Shown one piece after another: positions 37,017 to 45,677 of a DNA stretch of 64,000 nt (the stretch's first letter is position 1; the number at the start of each line of letters is the position of its first letter). The notes below the pieces were generated by a model. That model was not told where the DNA came from and did not search any database. It saw only the letters and a program-made list of their open reading frames with translations. The translations under genes and the position numbers were made by a program. Source of the stretch: Methylocystis iwaonis (lineage in GTDB: Bacteria; Pseudomonadota; Alphaproteobacteria; Rhizobiales; Beijerinckiaceae). The stretch spans positions 19,291-83,290 of the forward strand of contig NZ_AP027145.1 in NCBI RefSeq assembly GCF_027925385.1, read 5' to 3'.

Positions 37017-37880
37017 ATGGCAAAGACGATTGATGAAGCGTTTCGTTTGCTGCGCAGTAGGCTCGAGATCACCGATCTTCAGGAGCAAACTGTCTCGACA
37101 AGACAGACGAAAATAAGGGAGGCGCTAGAGAAGGACTTGAGCGTTCTCGACACCTTTCTGACCGGATCATACCGACGGAATACTATGATCGCCCCACTGG
37201 CGGAAGCAGACATCGACATTTTCGTTGTTCTTGATCCCAGATATTATTCGGCAAACGGGCAACAACAGCTGCTCGAAATTGTCCGTAGCAGCTTGCTTAA
37301 AACCTACACTAGGACTCCTAAAATTCGCCCAGACGGTCACGCGGTGACCGTCACGTTTACTGACTTCAAGGTGGACGTGGTACCTGGCTTCTACGCCGAG
37401 GGGGGCGGCTATTTGATCCCCGACACAGAACTCCAGCGTTGGATTAGAACCGATCCGAAAGAGCACGTGGTGATCTGGACGGCAGCCAATAAGGCGCACA
37501 ACGGCGATCTCGTGCCATTGCTTAAGATGTTAAAGAGCTGGAACAAGAGCCGCGCGCTATTTAAGTCATTTCATCTCGAGACTATTGCACTTACCGCGTT
37601 GAAAGGCGTCAGGATTGACAGTTTCCCAAGCGGCCTCCGGTACGTCTTCGACGCGGCGCGGGCCATGATAAGGGTCAAGCTCCCCGATCCGGCTGGCTAC
37701 AGCGACGACGTTGGCGCGCACGTCAGCAGCGAGGCCGCAATGCAAAATCTGATCGGTCGGCTGGACTGGGCGCACGCCCAAGCCCGGGAGGCAGAGCAGT
37801 TAGCTGCGGCCGGTCGTATCGAGGAAGCGTTCACCAAGTGGGCAGCGCTGCTCAAAGGATATTTTCCAACTTACGGCTGA
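37017..37880 (+). CDS. CBASS CD-NTase (cyclic oligonucleotide synthase)
   Basis: Nucleotidyltransferase of 287 residues of the CD-NTase/SMODS type: GSYRRNT at 50-56, the metal pair D65-x-D67 (ADIDIFVVL) and the third acidic residue D120 in FKVDVVPGF. On phage infection such enzymes make a cyclic nucleotide signal. ATG at 37017 is preferred; a GTG at 36996 is upstream. The S-4TM effector follows after 12 bases, making a minimal two-gene CBASS. Confidence 0.88.
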   Translation: MAKTIDEAFRLLRSRLEITDLQEQTVSTRQTKIREALEKDLSVLDTFLTGSYRRNTMIAPLAEADIDIFVVLDPRYYSANGQQQLLEIVRSSLLKTYTRTPKIRPDGHAVTVTFTDFKVDVVPGFYAEGGGYLIPDTELQRWIRTDPKEHVVIWTAANKAHNGDLVPLLKMLKSWNKSRALFKSFHLETIALTALKGVRIDSFPSGLRYVFDAARAMIRVKLPDPAGYSDDVGAHVSSEAAMQNLIGRLDWAHAQAREAEQLAAAGRIEEAFTKWAALLKGYFPTYG

Positions 37881-37892
37881 GGCCCCGTCATC

Positions 37893-38831
37893 ATGAATAG
37901 CATTCCAACACTTCAGAATGAAGAGGCACAGATTAAGCTTCTACGCGCTCGTACGCACGTTTATAAGGGCGCGACTTGGCTGATGGTTGCCCAACTCCTG
38001 CTCACCTTAGTGATACCGGTCGCGGGGGCTGTGTTCGCAGTTTTTCGACCGGAGTTTCGAGGGTACGTGGCGGCTGTTTCATTGGCGGCTGTTGTGATCG
38101 ACCCCATAATACTCAACCGGCTGTACATGCTGCGGATAAAGATGGCCGCGAAAATCGCGGAACAATTCGACTGCGCAGTGTTGGACTTGCCGTGGGATGA
38201 CCTCACCGTCGGAGATAAGGTTGAGGCTGAGCACATTCACGCTGCGGCGCGGGCTTATGCGACGTGGCACGACGATACAAGATTGCGGGGCTGGTACCCT
38301 GAGAAGGTCGGTCGCGCGCCTTTGCATCTTGCGCGCATCATCTGCCAGCGAACAAATCTTCGTTATGATCGTGAACTCCGCCGGAGCTTCAGTACCATCA
38401 TCATAATCATTGCTGTGATTCTCGTTGGTAGTCTGTTCATTTCCGGTCTCGTCCAGAACCTGCCGATGACGGAATGGGTGCTCAGTATGGCACCCGCCAC
38501 CCCCATCCTGGCATGGGCCGCGCGTGAATCATACCGCCAGCGCGACACAGCCGATGGCCTAGACCACCTCATGAAGGAGGCCAAGAAATTATGGACGCTG
38601 GCGCGGTCCGGAGAATGCGACGCCCGCAGTTGCCGTCAAAGATCGCGCGAGCTTCAAAACGCGATCTACACAAAGAGGGCCAACAGCCCGCTTGTCATGC
38701 CACTGCTGTACCTAATCAAACGCTCGCAGCTTGAGGACGAGATGGACGAAGGCGCGGCCGCTTTCCTGCGCGAGCTCGCGCCTCCCAGTTCGCACCCTGC
38801 CGGACCGCAAACCACAAAAGCATCGGAGTGA
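37893..38831 (+). CDS. S-4TM family pore-forming CBASS effector
   Basis: Membrane protein of 312 residues with four hydrophobic segments in two pairs (about 28-70: TWLMVAQLLLTLVIPVAGAVF; about 168-215: IIIIIAVILVGSLFISGLV and a following segment) separated by a charged helical region. This matches the S-4TM family of putative pore-forming effectors known beside CD-NTases. It should permeabilise the inner membrane when the nucleotide signal binds. Confidence 0.85.
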   Translation: MNSIPTLQNEEAQIKLLRARTHVYKGATWLMVAQLLLTLVIPVAGAVFAVFRPEFRGYVAAVSLAAVVIDPIILNRLYMLRIKMAAKIAEQFDCAVLDLPWDDLTVGDKVEAEHIHAAARAYATWHDDTRLRGWYPEKVGRAPLHLARIICQRTNLRYDRELRRSFSTIIIIIAVILVGSLFISGLVQNLPMTEWVLSMAPATPILAWAARESYRQRDTADGLDHLMKEAKKLWTLARSGECDARSCRQRSRELQNAIYTKRANSPLVMPLLYLIKRSQLEDEMDEGAAAFLRELAPPSSHPAGPQTTKASE

Positions 38832-39129
38832 TTTTTACGGAGGTGTTTGGCACGCCGTTGACGCCCGCCAAGCCTTTTCTAGGTGCCGTTTGCCCCTCAC
38901 CGGCCCCCCCCCGCCCTGCGCGGCCCGCAAGCGGCCTCTCATCTGGGGACGTTGACCGGGGCCGTCTCACGATCAACGCGGCTCGCTTCCTTCGCTTTGC
39001 TCCGTGCAGCTCCGCCCCGCTTGGCGGCGCGCCTTAAGGCGCGGCGTTTGATCCCTCGTCTCACTGGTCCCGGCTCCCCTGCCCCCATGAGGCCGCACTC
39101 CCGCGGCCCGCGAAACAAGGGGAACTGCC

Positions 39130-39381
39130 ATGAAGCCCGAACGCTTCGACATTCACCAGCACATCACCAATCAGATCATTGCCGCGATCGAGTCCGGCGC
39201 AGGCGAATTCCGCCTGCCCTGGCACCGGTCGGCCGGCAACATCATGCGTCCCGTCAATATCGCCTCGAAGAGCCGCTATCGCGGCGTCAACATCCTGACC
39301 CTCTGGACCGCCGCCGATGCTGGCGGCTACATGTCGGGAGCCTGGGGCACCTACAAGCAATGGGCCGAAGCCGGTGCGTAA
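39130..39381 (+). pseudogene. ardC: ArdC-like antirestriction protein, truncated
   Basis: The 83-residue frame (FDIHQHITNQIIAAIESGAGEFRLPWHR ... YRGVNILTLW ... GTYKQWAEAGA) is the N-terminal ssDNA-binding domain of ArdC-type antirestriction proteins. At codon 84 a TAA replaces the expected CAA (GAQVRKGE-like), after which similarity ends; the metalloprotease half is missing. Probably inactive. Confidence 0.75.
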
Positions 39382-39681
39382 GTCCTCAAGGCATGCGTGC
39401 ACTGAATCAGATTTCTGCACGTCCGGCTGGCGATGAAATTGAGGTTCATTGCGCAATCTCCTTCCTAACGCAGTATTTCCCCGAGTTGCTGCTTTCCGTT
39501 CATATCTCCCAAGCCGCCGAAACAAAAACCCGCAGCCAGCTGAGCCTTAATCTCGGCGGGGTGGCGTTAATATCTTGTTAACCCAATATCGCTGGACCTA
39601 CAGAGAGAATCGTGGCCTATTCCCTGACGGGCGGAGGGCGTCAAAGCGCCTTCCACCCGTCAATTAGGGCCGAGAACGACG
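39382..39681. other. Region upstream of repA
   Basis: 300 bases between the ardC relic and repA. It holds a few short frames with no family features. The repABC promoter should lie here, most likely within the AT-rich part around 39560-39600 (TTGTTAACC); no clear operator was seen. Confidence 0.4.
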
Positions 39682-40893
39682 ATGGTTGAAGTCGCGAGAC
39701 GTCTTGCAGCACGGGAAGATCCTGCGGAGAGGATTGTCCGCCACGCCGGCGTGCTCTCTAACCAAATGCAGGCTCTACGGCAGAGAATGTACCCACCGCA
39801 TGCCGAAAAAAGCCTCCGCAACTTTATGACCAACGAGGTGTCGAAGCTCACATCAATTCCCGGTTCCACACTGAAGACAATGTCAATTGAAGGCAAAGGG
39901 CCAATACCGGCTCGTCTCGAGAATAATCATAGGGCTTACACGCTCACGCAAATAAATGAGCTACGTCGCCTCTTTGCCGAACAGAAGCCATTGGAGGCGT
40001 TGCGGTTTCTGCCCCGTCGACGTCCGGGCGAACATCTTCAGGTCTTGGCCATCGCGAATTTCAAGGGTGGAAGTGCCAAGACGACCACAAGTCTGCACTT
40101 GGCTCATTATCTTGGTCTCCACGGGTATCGTGTTTTAGCAATCGATCTCGACCCACAGGCGTCATTATCTGCGATGTTTGGCGCCCAGCCTGAAATGGAT
40201 GTCGGCGACAACGAGACGATCTATGCCGCGTTACGCCATGATGACCTTCGGCGCCCGATCCGGGATATCATTCGGAAGACCTATTTCACGGGGGTGGATC
40301 TTATCCCGGGAAATATTGAGGTTATGGAATACGAACACGAGATTCCGCGTATTTTGGCGCAGCGCAGTTCTTCTGGAGGGTTGTTCTTCGAGCGCCTTCG
40401 GTTGGCAATTGCTGAAGCAGACGTCGATTATGACGTAGTTATCCTGGATACCCCGCCGTCATTGGGATTCTTGACCCTGGGCGCGATTTACGCGGCAACG
40501 GGACTGGTGGTCACGGTCCACCCCGCTATGCTCGACGTCGCCTCCATGAGCCAGTTCCTATTGATGATGAGTGACTTGATTGGAGTCATTAAGGAGGCAG
40601 GGGCAACTCTGAATCAGGACTTTTTCCGTTATCTCATCACGCGACATGACCCAAATGATCAGCCTCAAGCGCAAATAGTGTCGATGTTGCGCCTGCTCTT
40701 CGCGGATGAAGTATTGATGCCGACGGCGATAGAGAGCACCGCCATTGAGGCAGCCGGCCTTGCAAAACGTAGCCTTTATGAACTGGAATCCGGTGAAATT
40801 GGGCGCGACACGTTTCTCCGGGCGCGAGAGTCCATGGATTCTGTCAACGATAGTATCCGGGCTCTGATCGCCGAGAGCTGGGGGCGGCAATGA
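39682..40893 (+). CDS. repA: Plasmid partition ATPase RepA (repABC type)
   Basis: ParA-type ATPase of 403 residues that moves plasmid copies and represses the operon. The N-terminal 110 residues include the DNA-binding part (YTLTQINELRRLF); the ATPase has KGGSAKTTT near 129, DLDPQASLSAMFG and VVILDTPPSLGFLTLG. It overlaps repB by four bases. Length and layout match alphaproteobacterial repABC operons. Confidence 0.95.
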   Translation: MVEVARRLAAREDPAERIVRHAGVLSNQMQALRQRMYPPHAEKSLRNFMTNEVSKLTSIPGSTLKTMSIEGKGPIPARLENNHRAYTLTQINELRRLFAEQKPLEALRFLPRRRPGEHLQVLAIANFKGGSAKTTTSLHLAHYLGLHGYRVLAIDLDPQASLSAMFGAQPEMDVGDNETIYAALRHDDLRRPIRDIIRKTYFTGVDLIPGNIEVMEYEHEIPRILAQRSSSGGLFFERLRLAIAEADVDYDVVILDTPPSLGFLTLGAIYAATGLVVTVHPAMLDVASMSQFLLMMSDLIGVIKEAGATLNQDFFRYLITRHDPNDQPQAQIVSMLRLLFADEVLMPTAIESTAIEAAGLAKRSLYELESGEIGRDTFLRARESMDSVNDSIRALIAESWGRQ

Positions 40894-41918
40894 GCAAACA
40901 TTCTCCTAGAAAGTCTATTATCTCGAATTTCAGCGCTCTCTCTGCGGGACTGACCGAACAGCCAGATGACGAAACTAAGGCTGGTTCACCCCGGCTTGGA
41001 CAAACGCCACAACCTGTTTCGCGTGTCGGCGCAGGCGTGATCGGTGCCACTCAGCGCACTTTGACTGATATTCGGGAGGAGCGGGACAGGCTTCGGGCCC
41101 AACTCGAGGCTGGCGGCATACGAGAACTCGACCCTTCGTTGGTCGATCCTTCGCCCTACCCCGATCGTCTGCCGGAAGATGATAATCATGATTTTGAGGA
41201 GTTCAAAAAGCTTATCTCCGACGAAGGACAGAAGGTTCCGATCGGAGTGCGGCCGCATCCTGTCGCCCCTGACCGGTACCAAGTGGTTTACGGCCATCGA
41301 CGTTGGCGGGCAGCCAAGGAACTCGGCATAACCGTCAAGGCGGTGATCGCCAGCCTTACCGACCGGGAACTGGTCATCGCGCAAGGAATTGAGAATTCTG
41401 CGCGTCAGGACCTTAGTTGGATTGAAAAGGCTCTCTTCGCGTGGCGCATGGATGAAGCGGGGATAAAGGCACGAGACATCCGCTCTGCCCTCGCGATCGA
41501 CGATCCTGAGTTAGCCCGATTCCGTGCAGTTTGCCGGGCCCTTTCCGTGGAAACAATTCTAGCGATTGGCCGAGCGCCAAAGGCCGGCCGACCTCGTTGG
41601 GTGGCGCTTGGAAACGCTGTCAACGCAGACCCGACCGCGCTGGATCGCCTGAAGGAATCCTTGGCATCTGCCAAGGATTCTGTGTCCGACGATCGGTTCC
41701 GCGCCGCTCTGGAGTCCGTGAAAATACGGACTGAGAGCCCGCGCAGGGGCCTCGACCTTTCGTCTCCTGCAGGGAAAGTCGTCGGCCGGGCCACGTTTTC
41801 GGCGTCGGAAATACGGCTGACGATCGAAAAGTCCCGTTCGGAGGCGTTTGCCACTTTTCTGAGTGCAGAACTTCCTTCGTTGATGAGCAAGTTTTTTGGG
41901 AGTGAGCGTGAAGAGTAA
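40890..41918 (+). CDS. repB: Plasmid partition protein RepB (ParB-like)
   Basis: ParB-type protein of 342 residues: the nuclease-fold part contains GVRPHPVAPDRYQVVYGHRRWRAAKELG, followed by ENSARQDLSWIEKALFAWRM and helix-turn-helix segments. It binds centromere sites and works with RepA. An almost perfect palindrome (41655-41680) lies inside its coding sequence and a second one directly after its stop; both are candidate binding sites. Confidence 0.95.
   Translation: MSKHSPRKSIISNFSALSAGLTEQPDDETKAGSPRLGQTPQPVSRVGAGVIGATQRTLTDIREERDRLRAQLEAGGIRELDPSLVDPSPYPDRLPEDDNHDFEEFKKLISDEGQKVPIGVRPHPVAPDRYQVVYGHRRWRAAKELGITVKAVIASLTDRELVIAQGIENSARQDLSWIEKALFAWRMDEAGIKARDIRSALAIDDPELARFRAVCRALSVETILAIGRAPKAGRPRWVALGNAVNADPTALDRLKESLASAKDSVSDDRFRAALESVKIRTESPRRGLDLSSPAGKVVGRATFSASEIRLTIEKSRSEAFATFLSAELPSLMSKFFGSEREE
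41655..41680. repeat. Palindrome inside repB, candidate parS site
   Basis: Arms GAATCCTTGGCA and TGCCAAGGATTC around a 2-base centre make a perfect 12-base inverted repeat. The same arms occur just after repB, which suggests a RepB centromere site. Confidence 0.6.
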
Positions 41919-41930
41919 TTTGATGGTGAG

Positions 41931-41960
41931 AAGAATCCTTGGCAGATGCCAAGGATTCTT
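41931..41960. repeat. Palindrome after repB, candidate parS site
   Basis: Arms AAGAATCCTTGGCA and TGCCAAGGATTCTT around a 2-base centre make a perfect 14-base inverted repeat, 12 bases after the repB stop. It shares its 12 inner arm bases with the palindrome inside repB. It could also form a hairpin in the repB-repC transcript. Confidence 0.65.
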
Positions 41961-42189
41961 CATCGTTCACGATCGGCGCTTCCGCTGATCAAAAACGGCA
42001 ATCACCCGAACAATGAAGTAGAGGACGGAACTCACGGCAAAAAGAAAGGCCCCCAAGCGGCGAACCAACTCGAGAGCCTTCGTGTTCTTTTGGCGAAGAT
42101 ACGAATAAGCCTCTCCATAAAATTTGTCAATGTTGGAACGTCGATTCGGCGAGCAGTTCTTCTTTGCCTGAAGCCATAGAGGCAGAGGC
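41961..42189. other. repB-repC intergenic region, probable inc RNA locus
   Basis: In repABC plasmids the gap between repB and repC encodes a small antisense RNA that controls repC. Here it is 271 bases in total and includes the palindrome above. No promoter could be fixed by eye. A minus-strand frame within it codes for a short peptide with one hydrophobic segment (LGAFLFAVSSVLYFIVRVIAVF); this may be chance. Confidence 0.5.
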
Positions 42190-43533
42190 ATGGAACAAAA
42201 TTGCTCAACGACGCCCTTCGGGCGGCGGTCGCTGACGCTTGCCATGGTGGCGAGCCAGGCGACCGCAAAAGACTTCATGCGCCGTGCCGGCGCGGCGGAA
42301 ATCGTCGTCCACAAATGGCGGCTATTTCGGGCCCTGACAGAGGCGAAAGCGCCGCTTGGCGTCACCGACCGGGCGCTATCGGTTTTGCACGCCCTGCTGA
42401 GCTTCCATCAGGAGACGGTGCTGACGCTGTCCGAGAAGGGCGTGGGGGTCTCGGAAAGCGGAGTATCCCTGGGGATCGTCGTATTTCCGTCGAATAAGGA
42501 ATTGTCGATCCGCGCCCACGGCATGGCCCCAGCGACCTTGCGCCGGCATATCGCCATGCTAGTCGACGCCGGCTTGATCATCCGCCGAGACTCACCCAAC
42601 GGCAAACGCTTCGCCCGGAGAGGGCAGGGGGGCGGAATCGACGAGGCCTTTGGATTCGACCTGACGCCGCTCATTGCGCGCGCGACTGAAATCGAGAACC
42701 TCGCCGAAGAGGTGCGCGCCGAAAACCGCGCCATGGCCTTGTTGCGCGAGAGGGTCACCCTGGCGAGGCGTGACATCGTGAAGATGATCGAGATGGGAAT
42801 AGAAGAGGGCGTTCCCGGCGACTGGGAAACCCGCCACAGCGATTATCGGGCGCTTGCCAGCCGCCAGGCGCGAAAAATGACGCGGACCGATTTGGAGGCT
42901 TTGGCGGGGGAACTCGCCGCGCTCGCGGCCCAAATCAATAGTGTGCTGGAAAACCACGTTAAACGCCAAAACAAGAGCGCCAATGAGTCTCAAACTGAGC
43001 GCCATATACAGAATCAAAACTCAAACATTTCTGATCTTGAACCTAGCCTTCAAGAAGGCAGGGCCGAACCGCCCGAGCTAATTGGCAAGGAAGCGGCGGC
43101 CGATGGGGGAGGGGCATTGGAACCTGAGAGGCAGGAAACCGAACCGCGCATCCATCCCGGGCCACCGCCAGCCCCCAGAACCTATCCGCTTGGGATGGTG
43201 CTGCAAGCCTGTCCGGATATCGTCGATTACGCCAGGGGCGGGGAGATTTCATCGTGGCGGGATCTCGCGATGGCCGCTGCGACGGTTCGTTCAGCCCTTG
43301 GCGTCTCGCCCGACGCCTGGGCGCAGGCGCTCGAGGTTATGGGCGAGCATGACGCCTCGATCGTTATCGCCGCAATTCTGCAGCGGGGCGAGGAAATCAC
43401 CTCCGCCGGCGGCTATTTGCGCGCACTGACGGCCAAGGCGCGGGCAGGGGAGTTTTCGCTGGGTCCGGTGCTCATGGCGTTATTGCGCGGCAAGGCCGCC
43501 AGATCGGCGAAATTGCGAAAGGCGGCGGGGTGA
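42190..43533 (+). CDS. repC: Replication initiator RepC
   Basis: RepC initiator of 447 residues. The opening TTPFGRRSLTLAMVASQ and the segment RALSVLHALLSFHQETVLTLSEKG...VVFPSNKELSIRAHGMAPATLRRHIAMLVDAGLI are hallmarks of the family, including the winged-helix region. The middle (about 250-320) is a variable Gln/Glu-rich linker. The replication origin of such plasmids lies inside repC. The start has GAGGCAGAGG upstream. Confidence 0.95.
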   Translation: MEQNCSTTPFGRRSLTLAMVASQATAKDFMRRAGAAEIVVHKWRLFRALTEAKAPLGVTDRALSVLHALLSFHQETVLTLSEKGVGVSESGVSLGIVVFPSNKELSIRAHGMAPATLRRHIAMLVDAGLIIRRDSPNGKRFARRGQGGGIDEAFGFDLTPLIARATEIENLAEEVRAENRAMALLRERVTLARRDIVKMIEMGIEEGVPGDWETRHSDYRALASRQARKMTRTDLEALAGELAALAAQINSVLENHVKRQNKSANESQTERHIQNQNSNISDLEPSLQEGRAEPPELIGKEAAADGGGALEPERQETEPRIHPGPPPAPRTYPLGMVLQACPDIVDYARGGEISSWRDLAMAAATVRSALGVSPDAWAQALEVMGEHDASIVIAAILQRGEEITSAGGYLRALTAKARAGEFSLGPVLMALLRGKAARSAKLRKAAG

Positions 43534-43577
43534 CCACGAAGGTTGCTAATGGAGACGGGTTTGTGAGCGCCGCGCCT

Positions 43578-44096
43578 TTAGAAATTCAGGCCGGCCCTTT
43601 CGACCCAGCCGGCGACGGTTTGGCCAATGGCGTGGACCTGCACCCATCTGCCGTCTTGCCCGAGGACCTCGACACGGGAGCCATAGACAGCCCGACCAAG
43701 GATCTTCGCGGCCCCCCCTTGGCGCGTCTCTGATGGGCAGATCGATTTTGGAAACCAGCGCGGAATCCAATCTCACCGGCGAAGCTTTGGCGTCCGCAGT
43801 GAATTTTTCCGCAGTCGCTGTCTTTTGCCTTGCGATGATTTTCTGTTTCTCGCCGGCGGCACGCATTGTCTGCGAGGGGCGGCGAACGTGTAAATGAGGG
43901 CCCACAGGGTGCCGAACATGAACACCGCGGCGGCGACGCTCTTTCCGGCGAAGAGGGCGTATCTCATGCCGACTCCGCGCGGGAGAGGCGCGGTCGCGGG
44001 CTTTGTGGCGGGCCGTGGCGTCGATGCGTTGGCGCGCCGAGACTTCGCAGGATTTTTCTGATGACGTGACGCCCCGGCGGTCGTGACCGTTGACAT
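43578..44096 (-). pseudogene. SH3-domain membrane protein with two frameshifts
   Basis: Combining frames gives one protein: a membrane anchor (MRYALFAGKSVAAAVFMFGTLWALIY), then after a shift near 43885 a linker ending in VSKIDLPIRDAPRG, and after a shift at a run of seven Cs (43712-43718; G on the coding strand) an SH3b domain with VYGSRVEVLGQDGRWVQV and GWVERAGLNF ending at the stop at 43578. Inactive unless the homopolymer slips. Confidence 0.65.
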
Positions 44097-44214
44097 GGAT
44101 AACCCCTCGCCCTTTCCGAAGATTATGATTAGACGGAGAAGGGTTTACGGATCTTTGAAAGCCGAACATCAGGCTGCGGCTTTGAGGACGATCCGGCCCG
44201 CCGGCCGCAGCGCA

Positions 44215-44583
44215 TCACAGGGCCACATAACCGCGACGCTCCTTCACGCGCCGCTGCCGGGCAAGAGCCTCCATAGCTTGCCCCCTATCGTCAAAAGCGG
44301 CCATGCGCAGCCGGCTGGCCCCCCCGATCCGTCCCCATTCCGCGACCAAACACCAGCGCCCGAACAGATCCGGCGCGACATCGAGGCGGTAGAACCGGCG
44401 CATGTTCCGGGCCAGGTTTATGCGATGCAAAACGATAGCATCCACGACCGCGAGTCTGAGTGCTCGCGGGACCTCGGTCAAGATCTCGGGGACTGCCTGT
44501 CCTGAGCCTGCGCCAGCGCCGGTCCCGCCGCTCATCAGGCGGCTCATTGCTTGCCTCTGCGGTCTCGTCGTCGCGGCGGCCAC
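44215..44583 (-). CDS. WGR domain protein
   Basis: Protein of 122 residues whose C-terminal two thirds are a WGR domain: ARNMRRFYRLDVAPDLFGRWCLVAEWGRIG, then AFDDRGQAMEALARQRRVKERRGY. Stand-alone WGR proteins occur on many alphaproteobacterial plasmids; a nucleic-acid-binding role is assumed from the family. The N-terminal 30 residues are Gly/Ala-rich and the start could be the inner ATG at residue 13. Confidence 0.8.
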   Translation of the reverse strand: MAAATTRPQRQAMSRLMSGGTGAGAGSGQAVPEILTEVPRALRLAVVDAIVLHRINLARNMRRFYRLDVAPDLFGRWCLVAEWGRIGGASRLRMAAFDDRGQAMEALARQRRVKERRGYVAL

Positions 44584-45585
44584 CTTAATCGCCCATGAGG
44601 CATTAGCCTTCGACGTTCACTTCGATATCGGCGCGCGCGATATGCTGCTTCTCTGTTTCTTCACCGGAATCGGCCTCATGCGCGTTTCTCCGATCTATTG
44701 GACGGAGGGCGGCCGCTCGCTGCGCTTCTTGCAATAACTCTTCTGTATCTGCTGATACAGAACTTGATCGCCGCGACCACCGCGACGGCTCTCGGCCTCC
44801 CGCAGGGCATGGCGGTCCCGCTTGGCTCTGCCTCGCTCAATGGCGGCCCCGGAACGGTCATCGCCTGGGGGCCGGTGATCGTCACTCGAACGCGATGGAA
44901 GTCGGGCTCGCGTCAGCGACGCTGGGTCTCGTCGCGGCCAGCGTCGTCGGTGGGCCTCTCGGCCGACTTCTCATTGTCCGCAATCAGCTCTCCGGTCCAA
45001 ACGATTCAGAGCCAATCATGGGGCTGCCCGAAGCGCCCGAAGACGACATCAATCACGTTGGATTGCTTCGGACGGTTCTGGTTCTTAACGTGGCCATCCT
45101 GATCGGCTTCGGTCTCAATGACCTCCTGCGTCACGCAGGGATTAAGCTTCCTCTCTTCGTGGCGTGTCTTCTGACGGCGATCGCGCTCACCAACGTCGTT
45201 CCGCGCCTCTTCCCCGGTCTCGAATGGCCGTCGCGGACGCGAGGTCTCGCGTTGATTTCGAACCTCGCGTTGAACGTTTTCCTCTCAATGTCGCTGATGA
45301 GCATGCAGCTTTGGACGCTCGGCGGGCTGGGTCCCGCGCTTGTCGATGTCCTGGCCATTCAGACGCTCGCGGCGATCTTATACATCCTGTTCGTTGTTTT
45401 TCCCGCCATGGGCGGCACATACGAAGCTGCGGTGATCGCGGCCGGGTTTGGCAGCGTCAGCCTCGGCGCCACGCCGACGGCGATCGCCAACATGACGGCG
45501 GTGACGAAAATCTATGGCGCCGCTCGTCTCGGCGTTTTTCATCGACCTGGCGAACACCGCCGCTGTCAGCGCTCTGGTTCGTTGA
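44527..45585 (+). pseudogene. gltS: GltS-type sodium/glutamate symporter, decayed
   Basis: Read across three frames this is GltS: FDVHFDIGARDMLLLCFFTGIGL, then GGRPLAALLAITLLYLLIQNLIAA and GLPQGMAVPLGSASLNGGPGT, then AMEVGLASATLGLVAASVVGGPLG through MGGTYEAAVIAAGFGSVSLGATPTA. At the end TKIYGA joins PLVSAFFIDLANTAAVSALVR after a small deletion and a frame change. The 5' end is also missing. At least three lesions. Confidence 0.8.
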
Positions 45586-45677
45586 CGGCCGCTTCCCGAG
45601 GCGATGATTTCTCCCCCAAACGGAGGGGCTCAAGCCCGGCGTTCGGCCGCGGCTAAACCCTGCAGGGCAATAATCGC

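Noticed and set aside
42190..43533. Separate replication origin outside repC
   Set aside because: No iteron array or DnaA-box cluster was seen outside repC; in this family the origin lies inside the gene.
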